Shown: positions 1 to 6,011, counted from the stretch's first letter. The stretch is DNA of 6,334 nucleotides from JBEKYH01 sp049511115 (GCA_049511115.1 JBEKYH010000310.1:1-6334); one strand, 5' to 3'. Notes: generated from the letters alone by a model not told the origin. A program made the numbers and translations.

Positions 1-561
1 GTTGTATTTTCCGCCGACGTAAAACTCGCTGCCGTTAATCGTGAGCGCGGCATGGACGTACTGCCCGGTGAGGGAGTTGGGGAAGTTCTCGCTACCGGAA
101 ATAACCGTTGAGGCATTGAGGGAGGCAGGCCCGCTCAAGAGGTTTACTTCGCCCAGGAGGGCGTTCTCCGTGCCGTCGGTGTTGTGAGGCGTCGTACCGG
201 GAGGATTCTGCACCGGATCATACCCAGCGAAGGCGATCCACTGGCCATTTGGGGAAATATCCAGGTTTCCTTCGTGAGACGAGGCGTTGGCGCCCGGCAA
301 GGTCATTTCAGGCACGGCCAACGTGCCGACGTAATAACCCGACTGGGAATACTCATCGATATACGTGTTGACTTCGCCGCCGAAATCGGCGCCGGTTTCG
401 CCGTCGGAATTATTAACATCGCCGCCGCGCATCACGAGATAATCGCCCGGCGTGAACTGGACGATCGGGGCATCGGCGCGGACCATCGACGGCAGAGAAA
501 CGGCCGAGGCGGCCGCGACCAGGGCGGTCCAATTGTAAAGCGAACGCTTGCATTTTGTCAT
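1..561 (-). CDS. Secreted protein, N-terminal part, paralog of the PEP-CTERM protein at 1788-3026
   Basis: The gene is open on the minus strand from an ATG at 561 to the window edge, giving 187 codons without a stop; the 3' end lies outside the window. A ribosome site GGAG (571-568) sits 6 nt before the ATG. The protein starts with a Sec signal peptide: basic MTKCKR, a hydrophobic stretch, then a likely cleavage after VRA (residue 29). The mature part matches the downstream-strand neighbour at 1788-3026 block by block: FTPGDYLVMRGGD (36-48) against FTPGDLVVLRGGD, then YIDEYSQSGYYVGT against YLDEYTTSGSYIGT, NGQWIAFAGY against NGQLLSFAGY, and GSEFYVGGKY against GNEFYTFGKY. I infer an exported protein of the same family. 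Whether it also ends in a PEP-CTERM anchor cannot be seen here. Molecular function is unknown; the repeated beta-rich look would fit a propeller-like fold, which is a guess. Confidence 0.85.
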   Translation of the reverse strand, partial: MTKCKRSLYNWTALVAAASAVSLPSMVRADAPIVQFTPGDYLVMRGGDVNNSDGETGADFGGEVNTYIDEYSQSGYYVGTLAVPEMTLPGANASSHEGNLDISPNGQWIAFAGYDPVQNPPGTTPHNTDGTENALLGEVNLLSGPASLNASTVISGSENFPNSLTGQYVHAALTINGSEFYVGGKYN

Positions 562-567
562 GGTTGA

Positions 568-571
568 CTCC
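568..571 (-). promoter_or_regulatory. Ribosome binding site for the gene at 1-561
   Basis: GGAG on the minus strand lies 6 nt before the ATG at 561. It fixes the start of this edge-truncated gene, together with the signal peptide that follows directly. The 70-bp gap to the stop of the upstream pseudopilin gene holds no evident hairpin, so read-through from that gene is possible. Confidence 0.6.
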
Positions 572-631
572 AGTAGGTCAGACGACATCACATGGCTTGC
601 TGAACAGACCCCTCACTCCGAGCAAATCCCG

Positions 632-1666
632 CTAATAAAGCGGCACCTGAAATGGATCCCAGATGATTTTGTTCGGCAGATTGCCGGCGCTGTTTCCCTG
701 CGACAGAGTAAACCCGCTGGTGTCGGGGTTCAGTTCCGAACGGCTGTACCAATCGACATGCCCGTCGGCGAAGAGCAGATACCCGCCCTTGCGATGCCGG
801 TAGGCGAAACCGGTCCAGGTTGTCTTGCCGGCGGCGATGTTGCTCGTATAGGCGGGTGTGCACTCGTTGAGGGCCATCAACTTCTCGACGAGAAGAACCG
901 TGATGGAGCTTTGGCGGATTTGCGAAATCTTCAGCAATCCACTGCCGGCGGAGGTTTTGTCGATCGTCCAATTGTTGATATTGGCCAGACTGTTGTCGAT
1001 TTTGGAGTTGTATACATAGCACCAGTAAACGTGGGCGCAGACATTTTTCGATGTGGCGACCGGCCGGAAATTGGGATCGATGCTGGACATGTATTCCGGT
1101 TCGGAGCCGGGAGGATTGCCCCACATCTCAAAGGTGCCGTCGGCGTTGCAGACATCGAGCGTGGAAGTGGCCGGACCGGCGGCGGGGCAGACCATGATGT
1201 TGTTATTGGCGTAGCTGGCCAGCGGGTTGATGCCGGGACCCGTAAGTGTGATGTCGGCGGCGGTCGTCGTTGGAAATGTGCATCCCGCGCCAACCTGGAG
1301 CTGATAATAAGAGGACCTGCCGATTTCTTTAAGAACCGCGTTGGGCCAGTAGGCGGAATCATCCCACGGGGCGACGGGGCGATTCTGGGAATAGCCGTCG
1401 CTGTGGCCCGACCAGGGAAGATACTGTTGGTAATCGCTCGCATACTGCATGAAGCCTGTCGCGAGTTGCTTGAGATTGCTTTGGCATTGAACGGCCTGCG
1501 CCTGGGCGCGCGCCTTGGCGAGGGTAGGAAGAAGAATGCTGATGAGGATTCCAATTATTGCGATTACAACCAATAGCTCAATCAGCGTAAATGCCCTGTT
1601 GGGGCCGGCGTCAGCGTAACGGCAGGCACGCGCATCCATGCGGGGAGATTCTTTGCTTTTCATCAT
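632..1666 (-). CDS. Prepilin-type N-terminal cleavage/methylation protein with H-X9-DG motif (pseudopilin-like)
   Basis: Numbered from the ATG at 1666 (344 aa). A 25-residue polar, basic leader ends in Asn-Arg-Ala and is followed by FTLIELLVVIAIIGILI, the type IV prepilin/type II pseudopilin signature with the conserved Glu at mature position 5. Next comes CQSNLKQLATGFMQYASDY (61-79), typical of planctomycete pseudopilin-like proteins. Near the C-terminus is HRKGGYLLFADG (291-302), an exact H-X9-DG motif. Known members are processed by prepilin peptidase and anchored by the hydrophobic helix; planctomycetes carry many copies, and their individual roles are mostly unknown. The start is uncertain: a TTG at 1693 has GGAAG 6 nt upstream and would add 9 residues, and an in-frame ATG also occurs at 1639. 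It lies between two paralogous secreted-protein genes on the same strand. Confidence 0.92.
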   Translation of the reverse strand: MMKSKESPRMDARACRYADAGPNRAFTLIELLVVIAIIGILISILLPTLAKARAQAQAVQCQSNLKQLATGFMQYASDYQQYLPWSGHSDGYSQNRPVAPWDDSAYWPNAVLKEIGRSSYYQLQVGAGCTFPTTTAADITLTGPGINPLASYANNNIMVCPAAGPATSTLDVCNADGTFEMWGNPPGSEPEYMSSIDPNFRPVATSKNVCAHVYWCYVYNSKIDNSLANINNWTIDKTSAGSGLLKISQIRQSSITVLLVEKLMALNECTPAYTSNIAAGKTTWTGFAYRHRKGGYLLFADGHVDWYSRSELNPDTSGFTLSQGNSAGNLPNKIIWDPFQVPLY

Positions 1667-1711
1667 TGTCTCGCTCAGCAACACTTCTCCCAATCACCGC
1701 TTCCATTGAAA

Positions 1712-1742
1712 CGGTGGCGTGGCTTATTCAACCACGCCACCG
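1712..1742 (-). terminator. Strong stem-loop after the PEP-CTERM gene, possible terminator
   Basis: A perfect 11-bp stem (1712-1722 pairing with 1732-1742; arm CGGTGGCGTGG) encloses a 9-nt loop. On the minus strand it comes about 45 nt after the stop codon of the PEP-CTERM gene and is followed by only TTTCAATGG, so the U-tract is poor. It may be an intrinsic terminator with a weak tail, or a processing/stability hairpin between that gene and the pseudopilin gene, whose ATG begins 45 nt further on. Confidence 0.5.
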
Positions 1743-1759
1743 GGAGAATCGTTCTGGAC

Positions 1760-1773
1760 CTCAGGCGCCTGAG
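1760..1773. repeat. Perfect 14-bp palindrome in the 3' region of the PEP-CTERM gene
   Basis: CTCAGGCGCCTGAG reads the same on both strands. It lies 14 nt beyond the PEP-CTERM stop codon and 17 nt before the 11-bp stem-loop at 1712-1742. As RNA it would form a short 5-bp stem with a GCGC loop. It may add to termination, or be a protein-binding dyad; the sequence does not decide. Confidence 0.35.
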
Positions 1774-1787
1774 AGGCGGCCGGAGTC

Positions 1788-3026
1788 CTAAGCTTTGCGT
1801 CGGCGACGACCCAGAAGGGTCAACGCGCCGAGGCCGAGAATTCCCACGCTGGCCGGCTCGGGAACCGCGACCGGCGGGGCAAGGGCGATGCCGTAGAATG
1901 CCTCGTTGGTCGGAGCTGAGACGGCCAGATTGAAGGCGTTGCTGGGGATGACGCCGTTGTACCCGGTTTCATCGGTGTACGTGTAAATGCCGTTGCTGCC
2001 GGAAACGGTCAGATCGACCCAATTCGGATTGCTGGGGTCGGGCGTTGCGATCAGGCCGGTGGGGTTAACCACATCGTTGGTGTTGAGGCTGACGTCCGTT
2101 TGATTCACCCAGGTAGTGCCGTTGTAGTAATATTTGACGATGCCGGGCGTGCCCTGGTCGCCGATGGTGTACAGCACGTTGAGGCCGTTCTGGGTGCTGG
2201 AGTCGCCGGGGAGATCCAGGAGCGCCAACGCCGAGGCGGACTGCCCGCCGGGATAATTGCCGAGCTGGGTATTGTTGCTGAGGCTCGTGCCCAGGTTGGT
2301 CGTCGGTTCGCCGGTGCTGATCTGATAGGGGCCATGGTTTCCGACGGAGCTGGAGCCGGTGCCGCCGTAGAGTTGACCGTTCGCGGCAATAATATCGCGC
2401 CAGTCGGCGAAGCCTTCGATGGTCGTGGTGGTCGCGGTTGAGCCGGTGCCCGACACGTAAGCCAAGCCGCCGTTGGAAGTAGCGGCGGTGGCGGCGTATT
2501 TGCCGAAGGTATAGAACTCGTTGCCGTCATTTGTGTAGGCGCCTCTGATGTAAGGAGCAGAGCTTCCCGGCCCGTAGGAATTGACGACGGTAGAAGTGTT
2601 CAAAGAGCTTGCCGAATTGCCGATGACGCCGATGACGGGCTGGTCGGCCCCGGCTGCGGCATTGTCATCCGGAGAACCCACGGCCACCTGGTATCCCGCA
2701 AAAGAGAGCAATTGGCCGTTGGTCGAGAGACTGAGCACGCCCTGGTGCTGAAAGTCACCGATGCCGGGAATGGTCAAGGCGTTGGAACCGGAAGAGGGAA
2801 CGTCGACGGTGCCGATATAGGATCCAGATGTTGTGTATTCATCCAGATAGAGCGAGACCTGAGTGTTGATGCTGGTGGTATCGGGATTGGTTGCGTCGCC
2901 GCCGCGAAGGACTACCAAATCGCCGGGGGTAAAGCTGGTAATTAAAGTATCGGCGCGCGCAACGGACGCTCCACCGGCAACGGCAAGCAGCAACATGGAC
3001 GTGACCTTGACGCTATTGAGACGCAT
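1788..3026 (-). CDS. PEP-CTERM sorting domain-containing secreted protein
   Basis: 412 aa. A Sec signal peptide (1-25) ends in VARA before Asp26. The large exported region (26-385) is rich in Ser, Thr, Gly and Asn and low in charge. It contains family blocks FTPGDLVVLRGGD (32-44), YLDEYTTSGSYIGT (60-73), NGQLLSFAGY (103-112) and GNEFYTFGKY (168-177). The C-terminus is a textbook PEP-CTERM tripartite signal: VPEPAS (388-393), a hydrophobic helix (about 394-406), and RRRRKA. Such proteins are recognised by an exosortase, cleaved at the PEP motif and delivered to the envelope or matrix; no exosortase gene is in this window. The start is firm, with GGGAGGAG directly upstream. It belongs to a secreted family I associate with Planctomycetota and Verrucomicrobiota, without known biochemical role. 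The gene at 1-561 is a paralog. Domain function is unknown. Confidence 0.93.
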   Translation of the reverse strand: MRLNSVKVTSMLLLAVAGGASVARADTLITSFTPGDLVVLRGGDATNPDTTSINTQVSLYLDEYTTSGSYIGTVDVPSSGSNALTIPGIGDFQHQGVLSLSTNGQLLSFAGYQVAVGSPDDNAAAGADQPVIGVIGNSASSLNTSTVVNSYGPGSSAPYIRGAYTNDGNEFYTFGKYAATAATSNGGLAYVSGTGSTATTTTIEGFADWRDIIAANGQLYGGTGSSSVGNHGPYQISTGEPTTNLGTSLSNNTQLGNYPGGQSASALALLDLPGDSSTQNGLNVLYTIGDQGTPGIVKYYYNGTTWVNQTDVSLNTNDVVNPTGLIATPDPSNPNWVDLTVSGSNGIYTYTDETGYNGVIPSNAFNLAVSAPTNEAFYGIALAPPVAVPEPASVGILGLGALTLLGRRRRKA

Positions 3027-3029
3027 AAT

Positions 3030-3037
3030 CTCCTCCC
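3030..3037 (-). promoter_or_regulatory. Strong Shine-Dalgarno site of the PEP-CTERM gene
   Basis: GGGAGGAG on the minus strand, with the GGAGG core 5 nt from the ATG at 3026. It is the best ribosome site in the window and suggests this protein is translated well. Confidence 0.75.
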
Positions 3038-3067
3038 AACCGGATGAGTAATCGAACTAGACCTTTA

Positions 3068-3084
3068 CCGCGAAACATTCGCGG
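3068..3084 (-). other. Small hairpin in the 5' region of the PEP-CTERM gene
   Basis: A perfect 7-bp stem (CCGCGAA pairing with TTCGCGG) with a 3-nt loop, lying about 41 nt upstream of the ATG at 3026. If transcribed, it would form a stable 5' leader stem. It is followed by no U-run, so it is not a terminator. It could stabilise the mRNA or be chance; it is too small to be called a riboswitch. Confidence 0.35.
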
Positions 3085-3163
3085 AGCGTTCAGCGGAAGG
3101 AAGCCCTGCCTCAAATTCGAATGGAATCTGAAAGCCGAGAGGAGCTTGCGTCCGAGAGTCGCA

Positions 3164-3182
3164 TTCATGAGGTTTTCATGAA
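3164..3182. promoter_or_regulatory. Inverted repeat, possible operator upstream of the PEP-CTERM gene
   Basis: TTCATGA, 5-nt spacer, TCATGAA: a perfect 7-5-7 dyad centred about 147 nt upstream of the PEP-CTERM start. The size and spacing fit a binding site for a dimeric regulator. No regulator gene is nearby, so the assignment rests on symmetry alone. Confidence 0.3.
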
Positions 3183-3299
3183 CTCGCACAGTGTCACCAG
3201 GCGCGTACAGGGTTCGATAATGATTTCGTTAGCGTTTTGAGAATTTTCGTTTAGGAACCTAAGCGATTCGTTGGGCTTATCACGTGTGCATCGCGTCTT

Positions 3300-4295
3300 C
3301 TACCCTTCGACATGCTTCCATCCATACGCCACATACTGATGCGAGAACGTTCCATCCGCGTACAAGTCGACTAATCCATATCCCTCGGGCGTTTGCAGGC
3401 GCGGGCCATTCCATTTGTCGCCGCAGACGGCGCCGTCGCAGATGTGGGTTACGCCGTTGTATTCCGAGCGAGCCAGCAAGTGGATGTGTCCCGAAAGGCA
3501 AAGTTTTACATTCGGATATTTTTGGAAGAGGGCATCGAGTTCGCGGTAATCGACGTGCATGCGGGTGCGCAGCACGGTGATGTCCGTGTCCAATTCGGCG
3601 CTGAGGTCAAAGAAATTGACGACGCCCACAATCGGAACGTGCGTCATGATAACGATTGGCGTAGTCGGAGGAGTGGCGGCGAGATCGGCTTTGAACCAGT
3701 CAAGCTGGTCGCCGACGATGCGCGAGGTATACCCTGACCCTTCGGCATCCAGATCGAAGGAATCCAGGACGATAAAGTGCCAGCCGGCCTGGTCGAAACT
3801 GTAATAGGTCCTGGGTAGCCCAAGATTTTCCAGATACCACTTCTTTCCGAAGAACGGTTCGTTGCCGGTGGCGTTGCATGCCGCTTTGTCGCGGCCCCAG
3901 ATGTCGTGGTTGCCGATGGCATGGTGGATGGGGATCGAGGCGGGGCAGTTGTCGGACAGGATTTGCAGGTAGAGCTTCCACAATTGGGCTGACCGGGCCT
4001 GCGTGCTGGAGGCGGTATCCATGGGAAGATCGCCGCCGCAGAGGATCATCGTGGGCGGGTCCGCGAGAGCGAACATGTGTTTGAAGGCGGCTGCCATGCC
4101 CTTGTCGCCGCTGAGTTCGGGCTGGACGTGAATATCCGTGGGGTGGGCGAAGCGAAGTACGCGGCGGGACGACGAAGGCGGAGGAGTTGTTTGGCCTGCT
4201 GAGCGGGGCGGAATCAGGAATCCGCCGGCGGTAGCGGCAGCGACGACAACCGCCGACCGTTTCAACATGTCACGACGCGAGATGCTTTCAGACAT
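3300..4295 (-). CDS. Tat-exported calcineurin-like metallophosphoesterase
   Basis: 331 aa from the ATG at 4295. The N-terminus has a twin-arginine signal, SRRDMLK (6-12), followed by an Ala/Val-rich hydrophobic stretch (14-27), so the protein is likely exported folded with its metals. All metallophosphoesterase motifs are present in order: D54-x-H56 (TDIHV), GGD (87-89), GNHD (128-131), H219 (THVP) and GHIH (269-272). These coordinate the two-metal centre that hydrolyses phosphomono- or diesters. The layout resembles CpdA/Icc-like and acid-phosphatase-like members of the Metallophos family (PF00149); the substrate cannot be told from sequence. A TTG at 4313 would add six residues, but the ATG gives a normal Tat leader. 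No clear ribosome site is seen before either. The following PEP-CTERM gene is 273 bp away, so co-transcription is uncertain. Confidence 0.93.
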   Translation of the reverse strand: MSESISRRDMLKRSAVVVAAATAGGFLIPPRSAGQTTPPPSSSRRVLRFAHPTDIHVQPELSGDKGMAAAFKHMFALADPPTMILCGGDLPMDTASSTQARSAQLWKLYLQILSDNCPASIPIHHAIGNHDIWGRDKAACNATGNEPFFGKKWYLENLGLPRTYYSFDQAGWHFIVLDSFDLDAEGSGYTSRIVGDQLDWFKADLAATPPTTPIVIMTHVPIVGVVNFFDLSAELDTDITVLRTRMHVDYRELDALFQKYPNVKLCLSGHIHLLARSEYNGVTHICDGAVCGDKWNGPRLQTPEGYGLVDLYADGTFSHQYVAYGWKHVEG

Positions 4296-4544
4296 GGGGC
4301 ACCATGAGTTCAATTAGCCGAATTCGGTTTAGCTTTGATTAACGCGCACGAGCGCAAGCAGGCGTGCGGGTGTGACGCTCGAATGTGGCAAAGGGCGAAG
4401 AACCCGCAGAACCCTCACCCCGCCCCCCCAACCCTCTCCCTGAGTACAGGGCGAGGGGGAAAGAGGGGGCGAGGCGCCGCGACGCGCCATGAGCGGAGGC
4501 CACGAGCTTGACATACGGCGTTGGCGACCGACACTTCCAGCGGC
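4296..4544. other. Divergent intergenic region between metallophosphoesterase and PAP2 genes
   Basis: About 250 bp separate two divergently transcribed genes, so promoters for both should lie here, but no convincing -35/-10 pair is visible. A TTGACA at 4508-4513 has no matching -10. The middle is occupied by a C/G-rich imperfect palindrome (4413-4474). A 19-codon reading frame (4489-4548) ends by overlapping the PAP2 start. A small CCGAATTCGG palindrome (4318-4327) lies close to the metallophosphoesterase start. Confidence 0.5.
4413..4474. repeat. REP-like C-rich/G-rich palindromic element
   Basis: The inner stem CCCTCTCCCTG (4432-4442) pairs with CAGGGCGAGGG (4447-4457) with one mismatch and a 4-nt loop. 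Outer arms 4413-4421 and 4466-4474 pair with one further mismatch. The wording (CCCTCACCCC, then ACCCTCTCCC, then GGGCGAGGGGG) resembles the extragenic palindromes scattered through many bacterial genomes. Only one copy is in this window, so its repeat status is inferred from resemblance. Its position between divergent genes is unlike a normal terminator. Confidence 0.5.
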
Positions 4545-5201
4545 GTGAGTTCCCGGCGTATTGCCATCGTCGCTGTCTGGTGCGCGGCGTTTCTTGTGGC
4601 GCTGGCGGTGGATCGGCCCGTGGCGACGTGGATTCACGACAATGGCATTGATGTTGCCCTGAAATCGCCGGCGTGGCGGTGGTTTTCGAAAATCGGCCAT
4701 GTGCCAGGCGTCGGCCGTCTGCCGGGAAATTTTCTCACCTTTCCGCTGATCGCGGCGATTTGGTTTTTCTGCCTCGGGCGGCGGTGGTGGCCGGCGGCGG
4801 GGTTGGTTTTTCTCGCCGGCTTGTTTGCCGGGGCCAATGTTCTGGTAAAGTGGATTGTCGGGCGTGCCAGGCCGTTTCAGGGTGAGATGTTCGGCATTCA
4901 CCCTTTCGTCGGCGGGATTCACGGCCTGGGAGGAGCGAATCAGTCTTTTCCGTCGGGCGATGTGTGCCTGGGCGCGGCGACGGCGTTTAGCCTGATGATT
5001 ATTTTGCCGCGCTGGTCGGCCGTTTGGATCGGCCTGGTGGTGATGGTGGCCGCCGAGCGAATCCTGGAGAACGCCCACTTCCCCAGCGACACGGTCGCGG
5101 CGGTGGGATTGGGTTGGTTGCTGGCGCGGTTGGCGTGGCGGTTGCTCGGCAAGCCCCGTGCGCCGAATGATGTCCGAGACAGTGTTCCAGCGGACATATA
5201 A
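4545..5201 (+). CDS. PAP2-superfamily membrane phosphatase
   Basis: 218 aa from the GTG at 4545. It is an integral membrane protein with about six hydrophobic segments (near 6-22, 64-78, 84-101, 141-154, 158-170, 184-200). Motif C1 is K102-x6-R109-P110 (KWIVGRARP), C2 is PSGD (136-139), and C3 is ER-x5-H-x3-D (E171, R172, H178, D182). These are the PAP2 (type 2 phosphatidic acid phosphatase) catalytic motifs; H178 is the expected nucleophile. C2 normally reads PSGH and C3 normally begins SR, so this protein has Asp for the acid/base His and Glu for Ser. The likely substrate is a lipid phosphate or polyprenyl pyrophosphate at the membrane. The start is uncertain: the only earlier in-frame start is a TTG at 4521, just after a stop, and neither start has a good ribosome site. 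The glycosyltransferase gene follows after 15 bp, suggesting an operon. Confidence 0.88.
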   Translation: MSSRRIAIVAVWCAAFLVALAVDRPVATWIHDNGIDVALKSPAWRWFSKIGHVPGVGRLPGNFLTFPLIAAIWFFCLGRRWWPAAGLVFLAGLFAGANVLVKWIVGRARPFQGEMFGIHPFVGGIHGLGGANQSFPSGDVCLGAATAFSLMIILPRWSAVWIGLVVMVAAERILENAHFPSDTVAAVGLGWLLARLAWRLLGKPRAPNDVRDSVPADI

Positions 5202-5216
5202 CGGTAGTCTAACCCC

Positions 5217-5954
5217 ATGTCGCAGGACGTTTTCCTATCTTTGGTCATTCCCGCCTACAACGAGCAGGAGGTTATCCCGGAGTTGCTCACGCGCGTGCAG
5301 GCTTCGCTCGAAAAATGCGGCAAGCCGTTTGAAGTGCTGATCGTCGATGATGGCAGCACCGATTCCACGCCGAAGATGCTCAGCGATGCCATGGCCAGGC
5401 ATTGCTGGCTGCGCGTGATCCGCATGTCGCGCAATTCCGGCCAATCCGCCGCCTTTGACGCCGGGTTCAAAGCGGCGCGCGGGCAGGTGATCGCGACCAT
5501 CGACGCTGATTTGCAAAATGATCCGGAGGAGATTCCGCGTCTGGTGCCCATGCTCGACGGCTATGACATGATCACCGGCTGGCGGCAGAAACGCCGCGAC
5601 AGCAAATTCCGGCTGATCCAGACGCGCATCGCCAATTGCATCCGCAACTGGCTCAGCGAGGAGACCATTCAGGATTCGGCCAGCAGCCTCAAGCTTTACA
5701 AACGGCACTGCCTCGACGGTATCCAACTCTACACCGGCATGCACCGGTTCATGCCGACGCTGGTGAAAATGCGCGGATACACGGTTCTGGAAACGCCGGT
5801 AAAGCATTCGCCGCGATTTGCGGGGACGGCGAAATACGGGTTTCGCAATAGGGCGTTTCGGGCGTTTGCGGACTTGATCGCGGTGCGGTGGATGAAGAAG
5901 AGGTATTTGAGGTATGAGGCGATGGAGGTGAAGGCGGGGGCGGAAAAAGCGTAG
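5217..5954 (+). CDS. Family 2 glycosyltransferase, polyprenyl/dolichol-phosphate sugar transferase type
   Basis: 245 aa with a GT-A fold. The N-terminal nucleotide-sugar site shows LVIPAYNEQE (9-18) and VDDGSTD (43-49). The metal site is D96-A-D98 within DADLQNDPEE (96-105). The acceptor-side segment is QDSASSLKLYKR (152-163). The C-terminal block runs through MHRFMP (175-180), VKHSPRFAGTAKYGFRNR (195-212) and ADLIAVRWMKKRYLRYE, all typical of DPM1-like enzymes that move a sugar from a nucleotide donor to a polyprenyl phosphate. It lacks the C-terminal membrane helices seen in GtrB/ArnC-like relatives, so it should be soluble or membrane-peripheral. The acceptor-side motif usually reads DSGCSLK; here Gly-Cys is Ala-Ser. 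The ATG at 5217 has no clear Shine-Dalgarno site, but its 15-bp distance from the PAP2 stop suggests co-transcription. Sugar and acceptor are not deducible. Confidence 0.93.
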   Translation: MSQDVFLSLVIPAYNEQEVIPELLTRVQASLEKCGKPFEVLIVDDGSTDSTPKMLSDAMARHCWLRVIRMSRNSGQSAAFDAGFKAARGQVIATIDADLQNDPEEIPRLVPMLDGYDMITGWRQKRRDSKFRLIQTRIANCIRNWLSEETIQDSASSLKLYKRHCLDGIQLYTGMHRFMPTLVKMRGYTVLETPVKHSPRFAGTAKYGFRNRAFRAFADLIAVRWMKKRYLRYEAMEVKAGAEKA

Positions 5955-6011
5955 AGGAAACCGGGGCAGACCGATTCGTTCTTCTTACTTCCTACTTCGG
6001 TGGGCGAGCAA

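Larger units (their letters stand above)
3027..3299. other. Intergenic region between metallophosphoesterase and PEP-CTERM genes
   Basis: This 273-bp gap holds no plausible gene on either strand. It contains the ribosome site and 5' hairpin of the PEP-CTERM gene, a 7-5-7 inverted repeat (3164-3182), and a short TTAGG-AA-CCTAA dyad (3251-3262). The length and the leader elements make it the likely promoter region for the PEP-CTERM gene, but I see no convincing -35/-10 pair. I see no good intrinsic terminator for the metallophosphoesterase gene either. Confidence 0.5.

Noticed and set aside
548..1576. Long open frame on the plus strand (342 codons) antisense to the pseudopilin gene
   Set aside because: It has no recognisable domain and is rich in Gly, Val, Ile, Arg and Asp, as expected for the complement of a GC-rich gene. 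The minus-strand frame has clear FTLIE and H-X9-DG motifs.
2105..2530. Minus-strand frame in another phase inside the PEP-CTERM gene
   Set aside because: It is a Pro/Ser/Ala/Thr-rich shadow of a Ser/Thr/Gly-rich gene, without a ribosome site or domain.
3248..3265. TTAGG-AA-CCTAA dyad as a terminator for the metallophosphoesterase gene
   Set aside because: The loop is only 2 nt, the stem is AT-rich and short, and no U-run follows on the minus strand.
4318..4327. CCGAATTCGG palindrome near the metallophosphoesterase start
   Set aside because: A 10-bp palindrome alone is too short to separate from chance.
4508..4536. TTGACA as a -35 box for a leaderless PAP2 transcript
   Set aside because: The -35 is perfect, but the hexamer 17 bp downstream (ACACTT) does not resemble a -10, and spacings of 16 or 18 are no better.
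4329..5078. 249-codon minus-strand frame antisense to the PAP2 gene
   Set aside because: It is dominated by Arg, Pro, His and Gln with no fold signature, and reads through the C/G-rich palindrome. The plus-strand frame has the PAP2 motifs and membrane segments.
5235..5807. 190-codon minus-strand frame antisense to the glycosyltransferase gene
   Set aside because: No family resemblance, and fully inside a confident plus-strand gene with all GT2 motifs.
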